64,000 nt of DNA from Echinostoma caproni (Eukaryota; Platyhelminthes; Trematoda; Plagiorchiida; Echinostomatidae): assembly GCA_900618425.1 (NCBI GenBank), contig UZAN01039493.1, positions 17,036-81,035 on the forward strand. Direction: 5' to 3'. Both the position numbers and the translations under genes were made by a program. A model generated the notes under the pieces. The model saw only the letters and a list, made by a program, of their open reading frames with translations. It had not been told where the DNA came from and searched no databases. Shown here piece by piece: positions 1 through 10,309 of the stretch; the first letter of the stretch is position 1, and every line of letters starts with the position of its first letter.

Positions 1-721
1 GGAGAGTAGAATCACTGAACCATGCCCACCTTACTGTGGCATTGTTTGCTAATTCAACAGTCACCGATGGCCATGCAACAACAACCGCTTTGGACTGAAC
101 AGTTAAGGGAATCGTAAAAGAGTATTACATAAAACAAATATTGTTTGTCCAACGCCACTTATTTTTCATCATGTTCCGAGGCCGCTGAAACTGTGCTGAC
201 ACAGGATTGCACTAGCGAATCGTTCTGGTTTGCGAAGACGGCGTATGGTTGCTAGACACAATGATTTGAGTAATAAGACCGCTAAGGGTGAATATTGCGA
301 CCCAAAGCTGCTGAGGATATCATGATAATCGCAGGCCCGGAATCCTATTGAACATATATGAGGTTCCCTTAGAAGCAGAGTCCAAAGGGATTTAGGCGAT
401 AACTATCGGATTCTCTTTTAAGGAGGTCCTGAATTGATAATCAGTCAAACAGAATGGCCAAAGGAGTTTCCGGAACAGTCATTTTCTAAAGCAGTATGTC
501 GATGTCCTATGGTCATTACTCTAGGTTATTGGGTCATTGGCAGACATCTTACGTGCCTATTATTCAAATATTAAAGTAAGCTTCTCGGCTGACCATATGT
601 ACTCAATTACAACGTTTTCGAATTCCTTCCAATACCATACTTACCTTAGTTACTAATCTTCCTACCTACTAACTTATTTACTGAATTGTTATCGTCGGTA
701 AGAATGCAAGCAGCCGTCTAA
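1..721. other. Unassigned sequence left of the Gypsy protease
   Basis: No open frame of useful length is present. In the direction of the minus-strand Gypsy fragment next door, reverse transcriptase would be expected here, but I could not see a YxDD-type motif or any other conserved block in either strand. It may be an eroded continuation of the element or unrelated intergenic DNA. Confidence 0.4.
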
Positions 722-1123
722 TCAAAATAAATAGGGGTAAGGAGTAAACTCACACAATTTGAGGGACGGCCAAGAAACCTGGTGGACTGTAGTGATTGGC
801 TTATCGTTGTTGGCATGTAGTGTGATTGACCCTTGTAGTAGCCGCATTGCTCGCAGTCCCAGAATGGACGAACTGTGGGCTGATACCAGAAATCGGATCG
901 GGATTGACACATCGGAATCAGAGTGAACGTACAACACTGTTTCAACAAGTAATTGTAGTTGATGATACGTAACCCCATGAATGCACACTGAAGCCGGGGC
1001 TAGAACAGCATTGGGACAAACCGCAGTGAGTGCTGATTTCGGTAGGATAGATTCGCTGCTTCCTGTGTCCTTGATGAATCGATGCTCCACGCCAGACTCG
1101 AACCTCAGTGGTGCGAACATCAA
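722..1123 (-). pseudogene. Ty3/Gypsy retropepsin (aspartic protease) fragment
   Basis: This is a minus-strand open frame of 133 codons. It contains the retropepsin active-site signature DTGSS near residue 19 and the second conserved patch ILGL near residue 88, at the spacing usual for LTR-retrotransposon proteases. In a live element the enzyme cleaves the Gag-Pol polyprotein inside the particle. It follows the zinc-knuckle frame (1136-1585) in the expected gag-then-protease order but in another reading frame, so the element is broken or needs frameshifting. No reverse transcriptase follows. The family assignment is firm; the exact clade (CsRn1-like) is inferred from the whole block. Confidence 0.8.
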
Positions 1124-1135
1124 CTGGCTGTTTGG

Positions 1136-1585
1136 TTAATTGGTTTGCAGTGTGTAGATAGGGTTTGAATTCTCATCTGCCTTTGGGATATGGGAATCGA
1201 CGATGTTGCACTTGAGCATTCGGCACACCTTGCGGATATGACCAATCTTACCGCATGCATGGCAAAAGGCATTACGGAACCGACAAGTCGAACGAGGATG
1301 GTATTCATCACATGAAATGCAGCGGTTGGTCGCAGCCTCCAGTTGTGTTCGGTTTGAACTGGGTGTTTGAGGAACCGGGAGTGTATTATGAACACTGGGT
1401 GCATCACGTAATGGTTTCTTTGATTGCTGATGGAATAACAGCAGCACGCAAATCATCACTTTGCTCGCAGATTTTTCGAGTCTTAGCGAACGTGATGTCT
1501 TTCGTTTCCAACAGCTTACGTTGTAACGAGATGTTTTCGATTCCGGCGTTGAGACGATCACAAAGTTGTTCTTCCAATCGATCAC
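1136..1585 (-). pseudogene. Gypsy Gag nucleocapsid (zinc-knuckle) fragment
   Basis: The C-terminal half of this minus-strand frame holds two knuckle motifs. One is C-x2-C-x3-H-x4-C ([13 protein letters not shown]). It is followed closely by a canonical C-x2-C-x4-H-x4-C ([14 protein letters not shown]), at about 1222-1321. Such knuckles bind the element's RNA. The first part of the frame overlaps the end of the Gag frame at 1404-1811 out of register, so a frameshift lies around 1330-1420. This supports a decayed Gag whose matrix/capsid and nucleocapsid parts now sit in different frames. Confidence 0.8.
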
Positions 1586-1811
1586 CGTGGTTACATTTTG
1601 ACGCTTGTTTATTCAATTGAAGGATGAATTCACCGCACGGTATGTTGGCATCTCTGATTATTGGGCTGAATTTGGCCCGTTTAGTGGCCTGAAAATCCAC
1701 TTGGAGAATGTAATCCAGCAATAGGGACGTTAACTTCTCGAACGGCAATTCAGCAGGAATATTCGGGAACGCCAAATTCTTCACCAGGGAATAGAGCTCT
1801 CGGTTGCCCAA
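1404..1811 (-). pseudogene. Ty3/Gypsy Gag capsid fragment
   Basis: The 135-codon minus-strand frame shows the typical layout of a trematode Gypsy Gag. An N-terminal stretch reads LVKNLAFPNIPAELPFEKL, followed by a block with YILQVDFQATKRAKF. Then comes the [20 protein letters not shown] segment and a tail with LCDRLNAGI and LQRKLLE. These match the general pattern of retrotransposon Gag (capsid helices, then a linker to zinc knuckles). The N-terminal part of Gag is missing and is replaced by repeat family A at 1835-1975. A related N-terminal piece lies on the opposite strand at 2736-2881. Confidence 0.8.
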
Positions 1812-1834
1812 CGTAAAAAATAGGACCGATTGGT

Positions 1835-1975
1835 TTTGTATTCCTCCGTTCTGGATGCTTCATGTGTATTGGGCACCTTGGAAGTTTGACCTCATCTGAA
1901 AGGCGCATAATCCAGTGGACTGGACTTCGGTTCCCAATTGATTGCGAGTTTCGCACACCGCCACTGTCAATGGTA
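1835..1975 (+). repeat. Dispersed repeat family A, copy 1
   Basis: The segment contains TAATCCAGTGGACTGGACTT and CGGTTCCCAATTGATTGCG, followed by TTTCGCACACCGCC. The same string in slightly different form occurs at 4990-5133 (inverted), 10310-10605 (same direction) and 56310-56540 (inverted). Short frames through it give recurring but meaningless peptides. I do not know the family's name; the four copies in 64 kb show that it is a mobile or high-copy repeat. Confidence 0.8.
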
Positions 1976-2002
1976 ATCAGTGTGTTTCATTTAAGTTGTC
2001 AT

Positions 2003-2103
2003 TTTGAAAACACAGCGATGTCGGTACAGGTGAAAATAAGCTGACCTTTTGCCGTGGGTATCGTTTATCAATGTGATTGTACAATAGAATGAGTCAGGAA
2101 CTC
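2003..2103 (+). repeat. Dispersed repeat family B, copy 1
   Basis: The block starting GAAAACACAGCGATGTCGGT (2006-2041) is identical for 36 bases to 6317-6352. It continues with diverged similarity (CGTGGGT, TTTATCAA, ACAATAGAATGAGTCAG) to about 2100. A third, more diverged copy is at 16466-16560. It has no coding potential and I cannot assign it to a known class. Confidence 0.75.
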
Positions 2104-2132
2104 TCAAGAGAACTGCTTAGGGCAGCCAGCGT

Positions 2133-2144
2133 GGGGGGGGGGGG
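2133..2144. repeat. G homopolymer run
   Basis: An uninterrupted run of twelve G on the plus strand. Such runs are prone to length error in assembly. Confidence 0.9.
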
Positions 2145-2735
2145 CGGTTGAACTGTGATGTGAATTGATCTACGCAGCGTTCCAAGCGTCGATGAAGAAT
2201 ATTTATTAGTGGGCCGTCTACTCCGCAGATCGTTTTACTAACGCACTATCTTTTAGGGCCTGTAGCATGGATGAGCTGAAATAGTTGCTGAGTGTTTCCA
2301 AACCTGGCTGCTGATTCCATCTCCTTTGCACGTAGCGTCTATGTGGAGATCCAGATATACGTGACCGCATTCCAAGCATGACCAGGTACAGATTCATGTC
2401 ATCCAATCATATTTCAGGAAGCTCGGCCAATGGTACATCGAGCGAACATTACATCAGAGTTAGTACATGTTCTGCGTCTGCGCAAACGGTTACGTGATTC
2501 GAAGAGGGTCCTTCGACCAGTGATATGGTTTATTACTTCCTATAAAACATGTTCTATTTCTATCAATAAACATAAGAAATTGCTGATACCAACTCTTCGT
2601 GTATTGGTGTCCGCAGTTCGGGTTGGAACCAATCCAGTTCTGAACATTACAGTACGGGTTTTCGAATTCTGATATTCAATACTATTCTGATTACCACAAT
2701 TTGGCGTCGCGCAATAGAGATTTCTGCCATTGAAC

Positions 2736-2816
2736 AATTGAACCTCCATCAAAGCCCATCAGAAATCGAAGAGTGGTTGGAAGGTTTCGAAATATGGTGC
2801 AGCATCCGGAAACATN

Positions 2817-2855
<39 letters not shown>

Positions 2856-2881
2856 GTATAATGGAAACTGAAGCAACGGGT
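2736..2881 (+). pseudogene. Gypsy Gag N-terminal fragment, plus strand
   Basis: The plus-strand frame includes SPSEIEEWLEGFEIWCSIRK, the typical start of Gag in trematode Ty3/Gypsy elements, just before a TA microsatellite that destroys the frame. It is on the opposite strand from the Gag body at 1404-1811, so it belongs either to another copy or to a rearranged one. The call rests on this one conserved block. Confidence 0.6.
2814..2852. repeat. (TA)n microsatellite with one ambiguous base
   Basis: About 36 bases of TA dinucleotides with an N at 2816. It interrupts the plus-strand Gag fragment. Confidence 0.95.
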
Positions 2882-3154
2882 CCCTGTGAAACACTTGTCA
2901 GCTCGTATAGGCAACAGCATTTATACTGAAGTAATTTTTTTATATAATAATAAACAAGCCTTGGTAAGTCTTTATAGATGTGATTTCTATGATTCGTTTA
3001 TACTCAGCAGATGGAATGGTTCAGAATACTCCCATTTCGCTAGTAGTGGTTGACATAGACCATGATGAATTAAGAGGTAACTAAAGAGAATGGAACAGTT
3101 TTTATTTACAACAAGTTAATATTTATGATAATTAAGTTGTAAAGTTTGTGTACA

Positions 3155-3620
3155 CTAATAGTCATTTAATCTGCATTTGTTGCTTAGGACTTTTTCGAGC
3201 CTCTTCGGCATGGAACCCGCCAACTTTGTTATAAACTCATTTTGTGCTCCATTACGTAGAGCACTTTTTCTTCCAATGTCCAATGTACAGAAAACATATC
3301 TTCAATCACATTGAGATCCGGGCTATTAGAGGAAGTTGTATAAACTGGACCCTGGAGTCACTCATCTTTTCTGAAGTCTAAAAGCGAATAATAAGTAAAC
3401 CAGACTCCTTCACTAAATAAATATACAACCTTCTCGTGAAACGTGACAGGGAACGGTATTCTGAAAAACGATACCTTTTCCAGACAATTTGTTTTCATGA
3501 AATTCTGGAAACATTTTCGGAATTACTGATACAAATTTTCCACCACTCATGGTACCTTTGACTGATGTCCACCGACAAGAGAGACCGTGTTCTATCCCTG
3601 CCAAGATGAATGACCTCGAC
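3155..3620 (-). pseudogene. Tc1/mariner transposase, catalytic C-terminal part, broken
   Basis: Read on the minus strand, the segment shows FQNTVPCHVSRE (about 3432-3466). This corresponds to the 'QDNAPCH' catalytic block of Tc1/mariner transposases, with the catalytic Asp apparently replaced. Next comes NSPDLNVIEDMF (about 3296-3325), matching the 'SPDLNPIEN' block. The tail KLAGSMPKRLEKVLSNK ends in a TAG at 3155-3157. These blocks lie in at least two frames with stops between, so the gene is dead. The matching DNA-binding N-terminus is at 4117-4404, separated by an LTR-like insertion. Confidence 0.75.
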
Positions 3621-3784
3621 GGGTGATAAACTCTTTCATTTGGTGGAATAAGTTCTTCTGGGAAATTCCCACAACAAATGATTTTTTTGTGAGCCTTCTA
3701 AATGTTCCAAACAGGGAGAAGACTCGAAGGGTTGAAACGAAGTTATATCGATGCAAAACGTAGCAACTCTATAGGGATATGAGA

Positions 3785-4052
3785 TGGCTATAATATAAAA
3801 TGGTAATGTTACGTGTGGGTGCGATTTTGGTCTTTGCTCTCAGTGTCTTCTATCACGGTGTCAGGCGCCACGCATTTTGTACAGTCTGTAAAGGGAAATA
3901 GGAGAGGGATTGTTAACGGCAATTCGGTGTTCAATTACGTCAATCAGTTTCGAATTCACACTACACAAAGCTCGCCGCACACCATGCACTCGTCACACAC
4001 CATGCACTCGTCACACACCATGCACTCGTCGGCGAAATAAACCAGTCGTCAA
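3785..4052 (+). repeat. LTR-like block with 18-bp tandem repeat
   Basis: This block splits the Tc1-like transposase into two parts. It contains an 18-bp unit (CACACCATGCACTCGTCA) repeated about three times at 3978-4030 and an AATAAA at 4036-4041. It is followed at 4053-4075 by TGATGCACGACGGGATTTGA, which resembles a primer-binding site complementary to the 3' end of tRNA-Trp (TGACCCCGACGTGATTTGAA in many eukaryotes). CsRn1-type Gypsy elements are known to use a tRNA-Trp primer. No second LTR or TG...CA boundary is certain. Confidence 0.35.
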
Positions 4053-4116
4053 AATGATGCACGACGGGATTTGAATTCTCGGGCAAAATCAATACACACC
4101 TGCCTTTGCTGCACGT

Positions 4117-4404
4117 TTAATGTTGGCTTAACGTCAGCTGAAACCTGACGCATGCTGACGTTTTCCATTCTTCTTTTCTGGCTGTTGTTTTCCCATGGAT
4201 TGTCCTGTAAATTGTGCTTTTGCTAATGTTAAAGCATTGGGCAAGATGCGATTTGGAAAATCCCGGCTTGTGTGCTCGTGCGAATCTGTTTCTCTCCTCT
4301 TCACTGAGATAACGGGAATTTCTCGTTTCGAGCGCCGTTTGCTGCATTATAGTGATAACAATACAAACATTTAAAGCTGTGCACAAAAATGACCTTGATT
4401 TCAA
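4117..4404 (-). pseudogene. Tc1/mariner transposase N-terminal helix-turn-helix
   Basis: The 95-codon minus-strand frame contains LSEEERNRFARAHKPGFSKS followed by HLAQCFNISKSTIYRTIHGK. This is a classic homeodomain-like helix-turn-helix of a DNA transposase (turn at the Gly-Phe-Ser, recognition helix at KSTIYRTI). In a live element it binds the terminal inverted repeats. The catalytic part follows in the same direction at 3620-3155 after the LTR-like block. I did not identify terminal inverted repeats. Confidence 0.7.
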
Positions 4405-4989
4405 GGTTGACTTTGACTGAAACGGTTTTTCTCGAATTCAGTTATTTAGATATTGAGCATAGATTATTGCTGTGAAATATTATTCAATGCAATTTCTTTG
4501 GATTGTCAAAGAATTTCATTTGGTTATCCAATGGAGTTGTTATAATGGACTATTTATTAGATAAAATAATGCCTCCCATTAAATAACCTAGATGGCAAGG
4601 GTTTATGAAAATAATTTAGGATATTTCTTCTGTCATTCCTATCAGAAAATATTGCGCTGTCATACTTGATAAAGTTTGCGGTTTTCATGTTCATATCATT
4701 TGATCTTGGCACTCAAGGTCAGGCACGTTTAAGTGACAATTATGCAGACTAGGAACTACGTAGGTCGAATTAGACAACACACAAATTATTGAACATACCT
4801 CAGGCAATAATACAGGTGATAAATATAATGAAGCTCCATTTGATCATAAAGAAAATATTTTAATGCATCGCAATTGACCAGTGCTGTGTATATATATATA
4901 TATCACGTGTCTGAGGAACGACTGTGTGCCAAATAAGTCTTGATACAAATTCTTTATAAGAAGGCGTTCCATGATTGGCTTATGCGCTG

Positions 4990-5133
4990 AATATTGTCAG
5001 GTTGCCCAGGCCAAGCCAGGTGAGGGATTCATAACCGGAGGATTCAGCTAGCCAGAGCGTGACCCGCAAGGCCAGGGAACGGTGTGCGAAAACGCAATCC
5101 ATTGGAAACCGGTGTCCAGTCCATTGGATCATT
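4990..5133 (-). repeat. Dispersed repeat family A, copy 2
   Basis: It is inverted relative to copies 1 and 3. It shares GGTTGCCCAGGCCAAG, GACCCGCAAGGCCA and GCAATCCATTGGAAACCGG with the copy at 10310-10605. It ends abruptly at about 5133, where RTE coding similarity starts in the same plus-strand frame. Confidence 0.8.
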
Positions 5134-5690
5134 CCTCGGCAACTCTGGCACCGGCGTGACATATTTCTTTCACTTAAAGAGGAAGTGTATAGCGCGACGG
5201 TTCGCGCCTTGTTGCTCTGTGGCTACGAAATCTGGCCTCTCCGAGCAGATCATGTCCAACGACTATCCATCTTCGAAAACCGTTGTCTGCCCAACATCGT
5301 CCGCCTATAGTTACAGCATTGTGTGAATAACGATGAGTTCGGACGATTTGTGTTAGGAGCAGATAGTCTTCCATTGAGCAAAACGATTTCATTCCATCGT
5401 CCAAAGTGTCTGGGGAACCTCCTACAGATTCCGGAGCAACTTTTACCGTAATACGCATTATTTGTATACATTATTCCAGACTGGAAGAAACAGCGAGGTT
5501 AGCCGTCTATGACGTGGCCTAGCGAGTTGAAGAGATTGTTCTCGGATTTGGCTTCCGTCGGGGCTCCACTGCCCCACGGCTAGGGCAGCAAAGATTCAGT
5601 TGGTCTGTGGCTGGAGACAATGCGGGATATGGTATCAAAGCAATGTCATTGGGGTGAATGCATCATTTTCTGTCTGTGTTCCAAAAATAA
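5134..5690 (+). pseudogene. RTE-type LINE, C-terminal end of reverse-transcriptase ORF
   Basis: One plus-strand frame runs from QLWHRRDIFLSLKEEVYSAT through LLLCGYEIWPLRADHV and IFENRCLPNIVRL. After a stop at 5308 it continues with FHRPKCLGNLLQIPEQLLP. After a stop at 5449 comes DWKKQRG, then MTWPSELKRLF and, near the end, GLWLETMRDMVSKQCHW. This order matches the tail of trematode RTE polyproteins, where the corresponding blocks read like 'HLWRRRDIRLS', 'VLLYGCETWPLR', 'RWLGHVLRMP' and 'WLETLRDMA'. The frame is kept for over 500 bases with only a few point stops, so the copy is old but has few indels. It is 5' truncated, as is usual for LINEs. Confidence 0.85.
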
Positions 5691-6311
5691 AAATTGTCAA
5701 CCAAACAAAAAATTTGTTATTTACAGTTGACTCTGTTTTAGTTGGTCAATACTTGGATTAGCCCATTCGGTTTTTCCCTTTCTGTTTATGTATTTTGCTC
5801 TACACCCATGGTTATTTTGCACCATATCTGATCAGATAGCTATATACAACCGTCTTGCATAAAATTGCTACGAAAAACCGGTGAATGTTATGTAATTTTA
5901 TAAACCATTTCTTGGTCCAAAAATTGGGAGGTTTTCCAAAATGTACCTTTCTGAATATGAGCTCTGAATTTGATTGGAAGTGATGTGATCTTTCAACGTT
6001 TGAGTTGCTAACAAAAATGTTGATAAGAGGTGGTCCAGAATGTGTAGGAATAATAAAAGCAAATATTAGTGCATTTGGTTTCGTCTGAGGAAGATGAACG
6101 CCACTGGACCACTTAAAATGGAAATTAGGAGGGATTGAAGGGGATTCATGAAAACGTTGTTTTTCGATGCATCATCAATCAATACATCATTCGTATACTT
6201 AAATATGAAACACCTTCGGAGTGCCAGATCCAAACGACGGTCGAAGTGTATCGGGAAATCGATGCTCCATGTGATATGTTTTATATAATTGTTGTTGTAA
6301 TTGTAGTTGTA
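5691..6311. other. Non-coding stretch
   Basis: I see no recognisable gene or repeat here apart from short A/T-rich runs. Confidence 0.5.
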
Positions 6312-6432
6312 ATTTCGAAAACACAGCGATGTCGGTACAGGTGAAAATAAGCGGACGTTTTTGTTACCGTGGGTCTACTTTATCAAGGCGATTTTACAAT
6401 CGAATGAGTCAGAAGGAGTTCCTGACTCATTC
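6312..6432 (+). repeat. Dispersed repeat family B, copy 2, ending in a hairpin
   Basis: It shares 36 identical bases with copy 1 (6317-6352 against 2006-2041), then related sequence. It ends in a perfect 11-bp inverted repeat, GAATGAGTCAG at 6402-6412 and CTGACTCATTC at 6422-6432, around a 9-base loop. Copy 1 has only the left arm intact. Confidence 0.75.
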
Positions 6433-6813
6433 ACCGTCTTTCTTAAACGTTTCACGGTTTTAATAGTTTTCTGCGCTATGTAGATTGTTGTTTAAAATGT
6501 AATTACTAAACTTATAGAAGTCATGATTACAATTACGGTTTTCACCACTATTGAACTATCCTCCCATGTTCATCACCAAACTCTAGTCCTAAATGTGTTT
6601 GCCAGTCCTAATCATGGCGCATGCTGGTAACTGAGAAAATGTGCCTATCGCTCGCTAGACTGAGACGAGCATTACCTAAAGAGTGACAGGCAAACAACTA
6701 TGTTCACGAATACAGATCAATATCTTGATTTTGGGCTGAAAATCGTGTACTTTGGATAAATTCATGGGATTTTGCTTAGTTGAGCGACAAAAGGAAAAAT
6801 AAATTAAACTTAC

Positions 6814-6910
6814 CGCGTACGATGGTCACTGGCATAACCGACGGAAAAAATAGTGGTACTTTAGCAAATGGACTGACAACCGCGACTCCCCTATCGTATT
6901 GCTGTGCCTC
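6814..6910 (-). CDS. Exon candidate, unknown minus-strand gene
   Basis: Read on the minus strand, a TTTAG acceptor precedes 97 bases open in one frame (start EAQQYDRGVAVVSPF, end VMPVTIVR), followed by a GTAAGT donor. Entry phase is 0 and exit phase 1. The entry phase matches the exit of the candidate at 13103-13152. The peptide is moderately hydrophobic with several Pro. I do not recognise the protein. The exon is short enough that chance is possible. Confidence 0.4.
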
Positions 6911-7056
6911 CTAAACAAATGACCTCACCTATTTGGGGTGTAGGATTCTGATGGATATAATTGCACGTTGAAGCGGTAACTTATACCGCTAGTTATTCTT
7001 GACACAACAAGCCTGGTTATAGTGACTTGTAGTCTTTAAAAAAACTGAAAACTCAC

Positions 7057-7160
7057 ATTGAATAAAACGAGTTTACAAAGCTATTCATATTTGAGTCAGA
7101 AGCTTCATATAGAGAGCAATGTGATTCAATTGCGGATATACCACCGTTCATTTGTACCAT
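7057..7160 (-). CDS. Exon candidate, minus strand, weak boundaries
   Basis: An open minus-strand stretch reading MVQMNGGISAIESHCSLYEA and onwards is followed by GTGAGT (boundary at 7057). A GTAAAC inside it (boundary at 7077) would keep phase 0 into the next candidate at 6910. The acceptor is a weak CAAG at 7161. The ATG could also make it a first exon. The call rests only on composition and splice-like edges. Confidence 0.22.
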
Positions 7161-7725
7161 CTTGAATGAGCCGGAAGTGAGAAGCGTATATTGCATTTTC
7201 ATTGCTTTTTTACTGCATTTTTGTTATCATGGCATTCTAACTGGTAACACGTATGTAATAAAACCATATAGTCCAATCATATTATTGTTCTTTGGGCGGT
7301 TGCGTAATGATTTCCAACAGAGAAACAGGTGTCATGTGCATTATTCTAGTGAGGGAAAAAATTAGATTCTAATATTTAATCAGAAATTTCTTTGAGTAAT
7401 ATAACTTCCAATCTAATGATCGAAAGTTGACCATTCACATCTATTGAGCAAATATTGAATGAGTTTTAGCAACAACATTTTTTTCTGATTTTGTACCAGT
7501 TTTTGGATCCACAGGAACTTTTCGGTTGCAGATGCGGGTCTTTGAAGAGCTAAGTTGCACATTTACCTGATCCGCTGCATTTAATGTGCTTTTTCCTCAT
7601 TTTCTTGTTCCGTTTTCTCCCACGGTCTACTTTGTGTTAGCGTGATCTACCTTGTAGCAATTCACGTGTTGTTTGGTCGGCAGCTATCAACGCAATACAC
7701 TTATTTTTTCCCTATTGCTGTGCAG

Positions 7726-7877
7726 ATGCCTTCATTAAGCTCACATCTGGTTACGTGGGCAGAATGTCTTACAGACTAATTGTCCATCTCAATTCATCAA
7801 AACCTATTGCTAACAATATGTCGATTAGAAAACGGATACCGCGAAGTAGATCATTTTACCTCAGCACGATGGCGAAT
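7726..7877 (+). CDS. Exon candidate, plus-strand gene (early part)
   Basis: A strong pyrimidine tract ending TGCAG precedes 152 bases open in one frame, followed by GTGAGG. Entry phase is 1 and exit phase 0. The 50 codons read AFIKLTSGYVGRMSYRLIVH and end in RIPRSRSFYLSTMAN, a basic, Ser-rich peptide. It fits the phase of the next plus-strand candidate (18372-18420). The length and splice sites make it one of the better early exons. No upstream exon supplying the first codon base was found. Function is unknown. Confidence 0.5.
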
Positions 7878-10309
7878 GTGAGGAGTTTAGTGCGCTTGAA
7901 ATATTGGTTGCATAATGAAATTGAAACTGATTGTAAAGTATTGTTCTCTACGCCACAAGTTTTTCTGGGATTGGATCCATAAATATGATAATACTTCAGT
8001 TGGTTTCCATTCTTTGCCTTCATAGAGGTCGACTTCGGATTTCGTCATTCAGACATCGCAGACTTATGACCTCGCAAAATACAGTCCCTTATTTTTCAGG
8101 CACCTATTCCTGACAACCCCCGAAATGGAACGAATTGATTCATGGAATCGCACAATGAACAATTATTTCGCTGAGATTGATCTGTGAGACAAAACATTTC
8201 TGACTCCATTGATAGTCACTTGGAATTGAATAAGTGAACGACGTCATTAGAGAAAAGTGTTAAAGTGCTTTCGTGTGACGTATAATATTACCGACTTTAT
8301 TCGTGTGCATAAAACTGATATCTGTTAGTTTACCAAACACTGACTCAGTTTTAGTTATAAAAGTATTAATCTTTTAGATTTCGTCAGCACTTACTATGAA
8401 TGAAAAAACCCAAGAAATGGCGGTTAAATAATTTATGTCCTGTCAAAATGTATTTAATATCTAAATTCAAAATCGTAATCATTGTTTTGCGTGATCTCTA
8501 AAGCTTACACCGAAAAATGTTTTCTTTGGGGGCTTTTCTGTTAGTTGAACTGTTCATGTAAAGCAATAAGAATAATGTCCACAGGGTGGAAATTCGTCAC
8601 AGAAATCTGTAGAAGAATTCACCTTTTTAATTATTATTGGTGCATAGGAATCGACCTCGCTGGTGTGGAAACCAAATGCTTCAGAAGAGCAAAGCTAATT
8701 GTGTTATTATTTCGTATAAAATCCCACTTTGATTTGTCCTCAAATACTGGAAACCATTCTCGATTTAGATTGTAAACTACTCCGCTTGCCAATACGTTTT
8801 AATTCCTCCTGGTTATTACTTTGCGAGTCCCAGTACAAAGTACAAACACCTGTTATCCACGAAAGAGCATGACTCAAAGATTTATACTGAATGGAAGAAT
8901 AATTGCAGGTAGCCTTTATAAAAGAATTAGTCGGTCTATCTGTTGTATTATCCTCCTCAGTCGAATTTTCCGTGATTTTTGATTTTTTTGCTTCTTCTAG
9001 ACTCCGTATCCATCAATATTCACTTGTATCTGGTCGGAGACATTTATCCACTTCCACCTCAGTAAATTCGAGCGCATCAAACTTTTAGGAACAAATACTC
9101 AACAGATTTCATTATTCACCGGGCACACAACCCTCCAAATTCAGCACAGTCATTAACAGATTTTAATAAAGCTACTTATTAAAATGGACATCACTATTAT
9201 TATTAAGATTAAAAACAAAGTCTATTGGATTTGTTTCTACAAAATCATCATGCAAAGTGAGCAATAAGGACATTCAGTGACCCCTATATGTTCAATAAAA
9301 TTGGTGATAAAGATTTCATAAACGAGATTTACTATCTTTTATAATGTTTGGATGTGTTTTCCTCTCCTGAATGCTTCTCATTTATAGGAAGAATAAATCT
9401 TTCTGACACCGAGCGTATCCCAAAACCGATAAGTCATTGAAACGATTCTCCGTTGTTCGAGTTTCCTACTAATGATCTTTGTCTTCATGAGCAATTTAAA
9501 ATGAATGTAATTTCATAAATTTTTAATCTGTCTGTCGTCACTATTGGAAGCAATAATCCTTCAAAGAAACCTGTAATAATAATATTTGATAAAAAAGTAA
9601 ATAAATTCTTGGTCTTATTGCACCCCCGGCTAGAACACTTACTGTTCGTTATATCACATCTATTCTTGTTTTCATTTTTATTACTAGGCCTTGTTTAGAC
9701 CAGTTTGTTTGCCTTGGGTCTGATGAATTTCGGTAATCAGTATTTCATAACTATCAGTGAGTACAACAGAATAATTCCAGTAATCCCGTTGTAACACGGA
9801 AGATGATAAATATGTGATCATTACGCTATTATTTTGCATTCTGTTAATAAACAATGGATTTAACCAGTTAGGGTTAACCAGGTGCTCCATCGAAGACAAA
9901 TTAGAACTCAGTGCTTCTATTACGCACAATTTTTTTAAGAAACTCATCAAGGAACTGCTCTACGCTCTCAGCCGACCGACGGATGCTGTTTTCTTTGGGT
10001 GGAAACAAATTGGTGTAGCACAACAACCAAAGCTCATCAATATTTCGGATTAGGAGAAATCGTCGGGATTTATTCAGATCCGAATGGTAAAATTCAAAGT
10101 ACGTCTACATTACGGAAAAACAATTGATACCTCATGGATGATATGTTACAATTTATTTGCGCATACGCACAAGTGGATGTCTAATAAGAGGTATGATGTT
10201 ACGAAATCTATCATCATGAAATGATCGTAAAACCGTTTACTATAAATGTATGGTAATTACCTTGTTCTTTCGTTAAGTTAAATTGTTGATAGAGCCAATT
10301 GTGAGTCGA
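7878..10309. other. Non-coding stretch (intronic if the plus-strand gene is real)
   Basis: No transposon domain or RNA gene was recognised. A segment at 9001-9061 has a good acceptor and a GTAAAT donor and is open in all entry phases, but it gives no distinctive peptide. The rest is plain AT-rich sequence. Confidence 0.45.

Noticed and set aside
2691..2929. Peptides with Tyr-Ile repeats
   Set aside because: Translation of a TA microsatellite.
3978..4030. CRISPR-like array
   Set aside because: Three contiguous 18-bp units without spacers; a minisatellite in a eukaryotic sequence.
3813..4040. Plus-strand frame with a signal-peptide-like start and HTMHSS repeats as a secreted repeat protein
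   Set aside because: It lies in an LTR-like block inside a broken transposon, and the repeat is the 18-bp minisatellite; two frames are open at the start.
9001..9061. Plus-strand 61-base exon linking 7877 to 19683
   Set aside because: The phase fits, but all frames are open, the donor GTAAAT is weak and the segment at 18372-18420 fits the same place with stronger sites.
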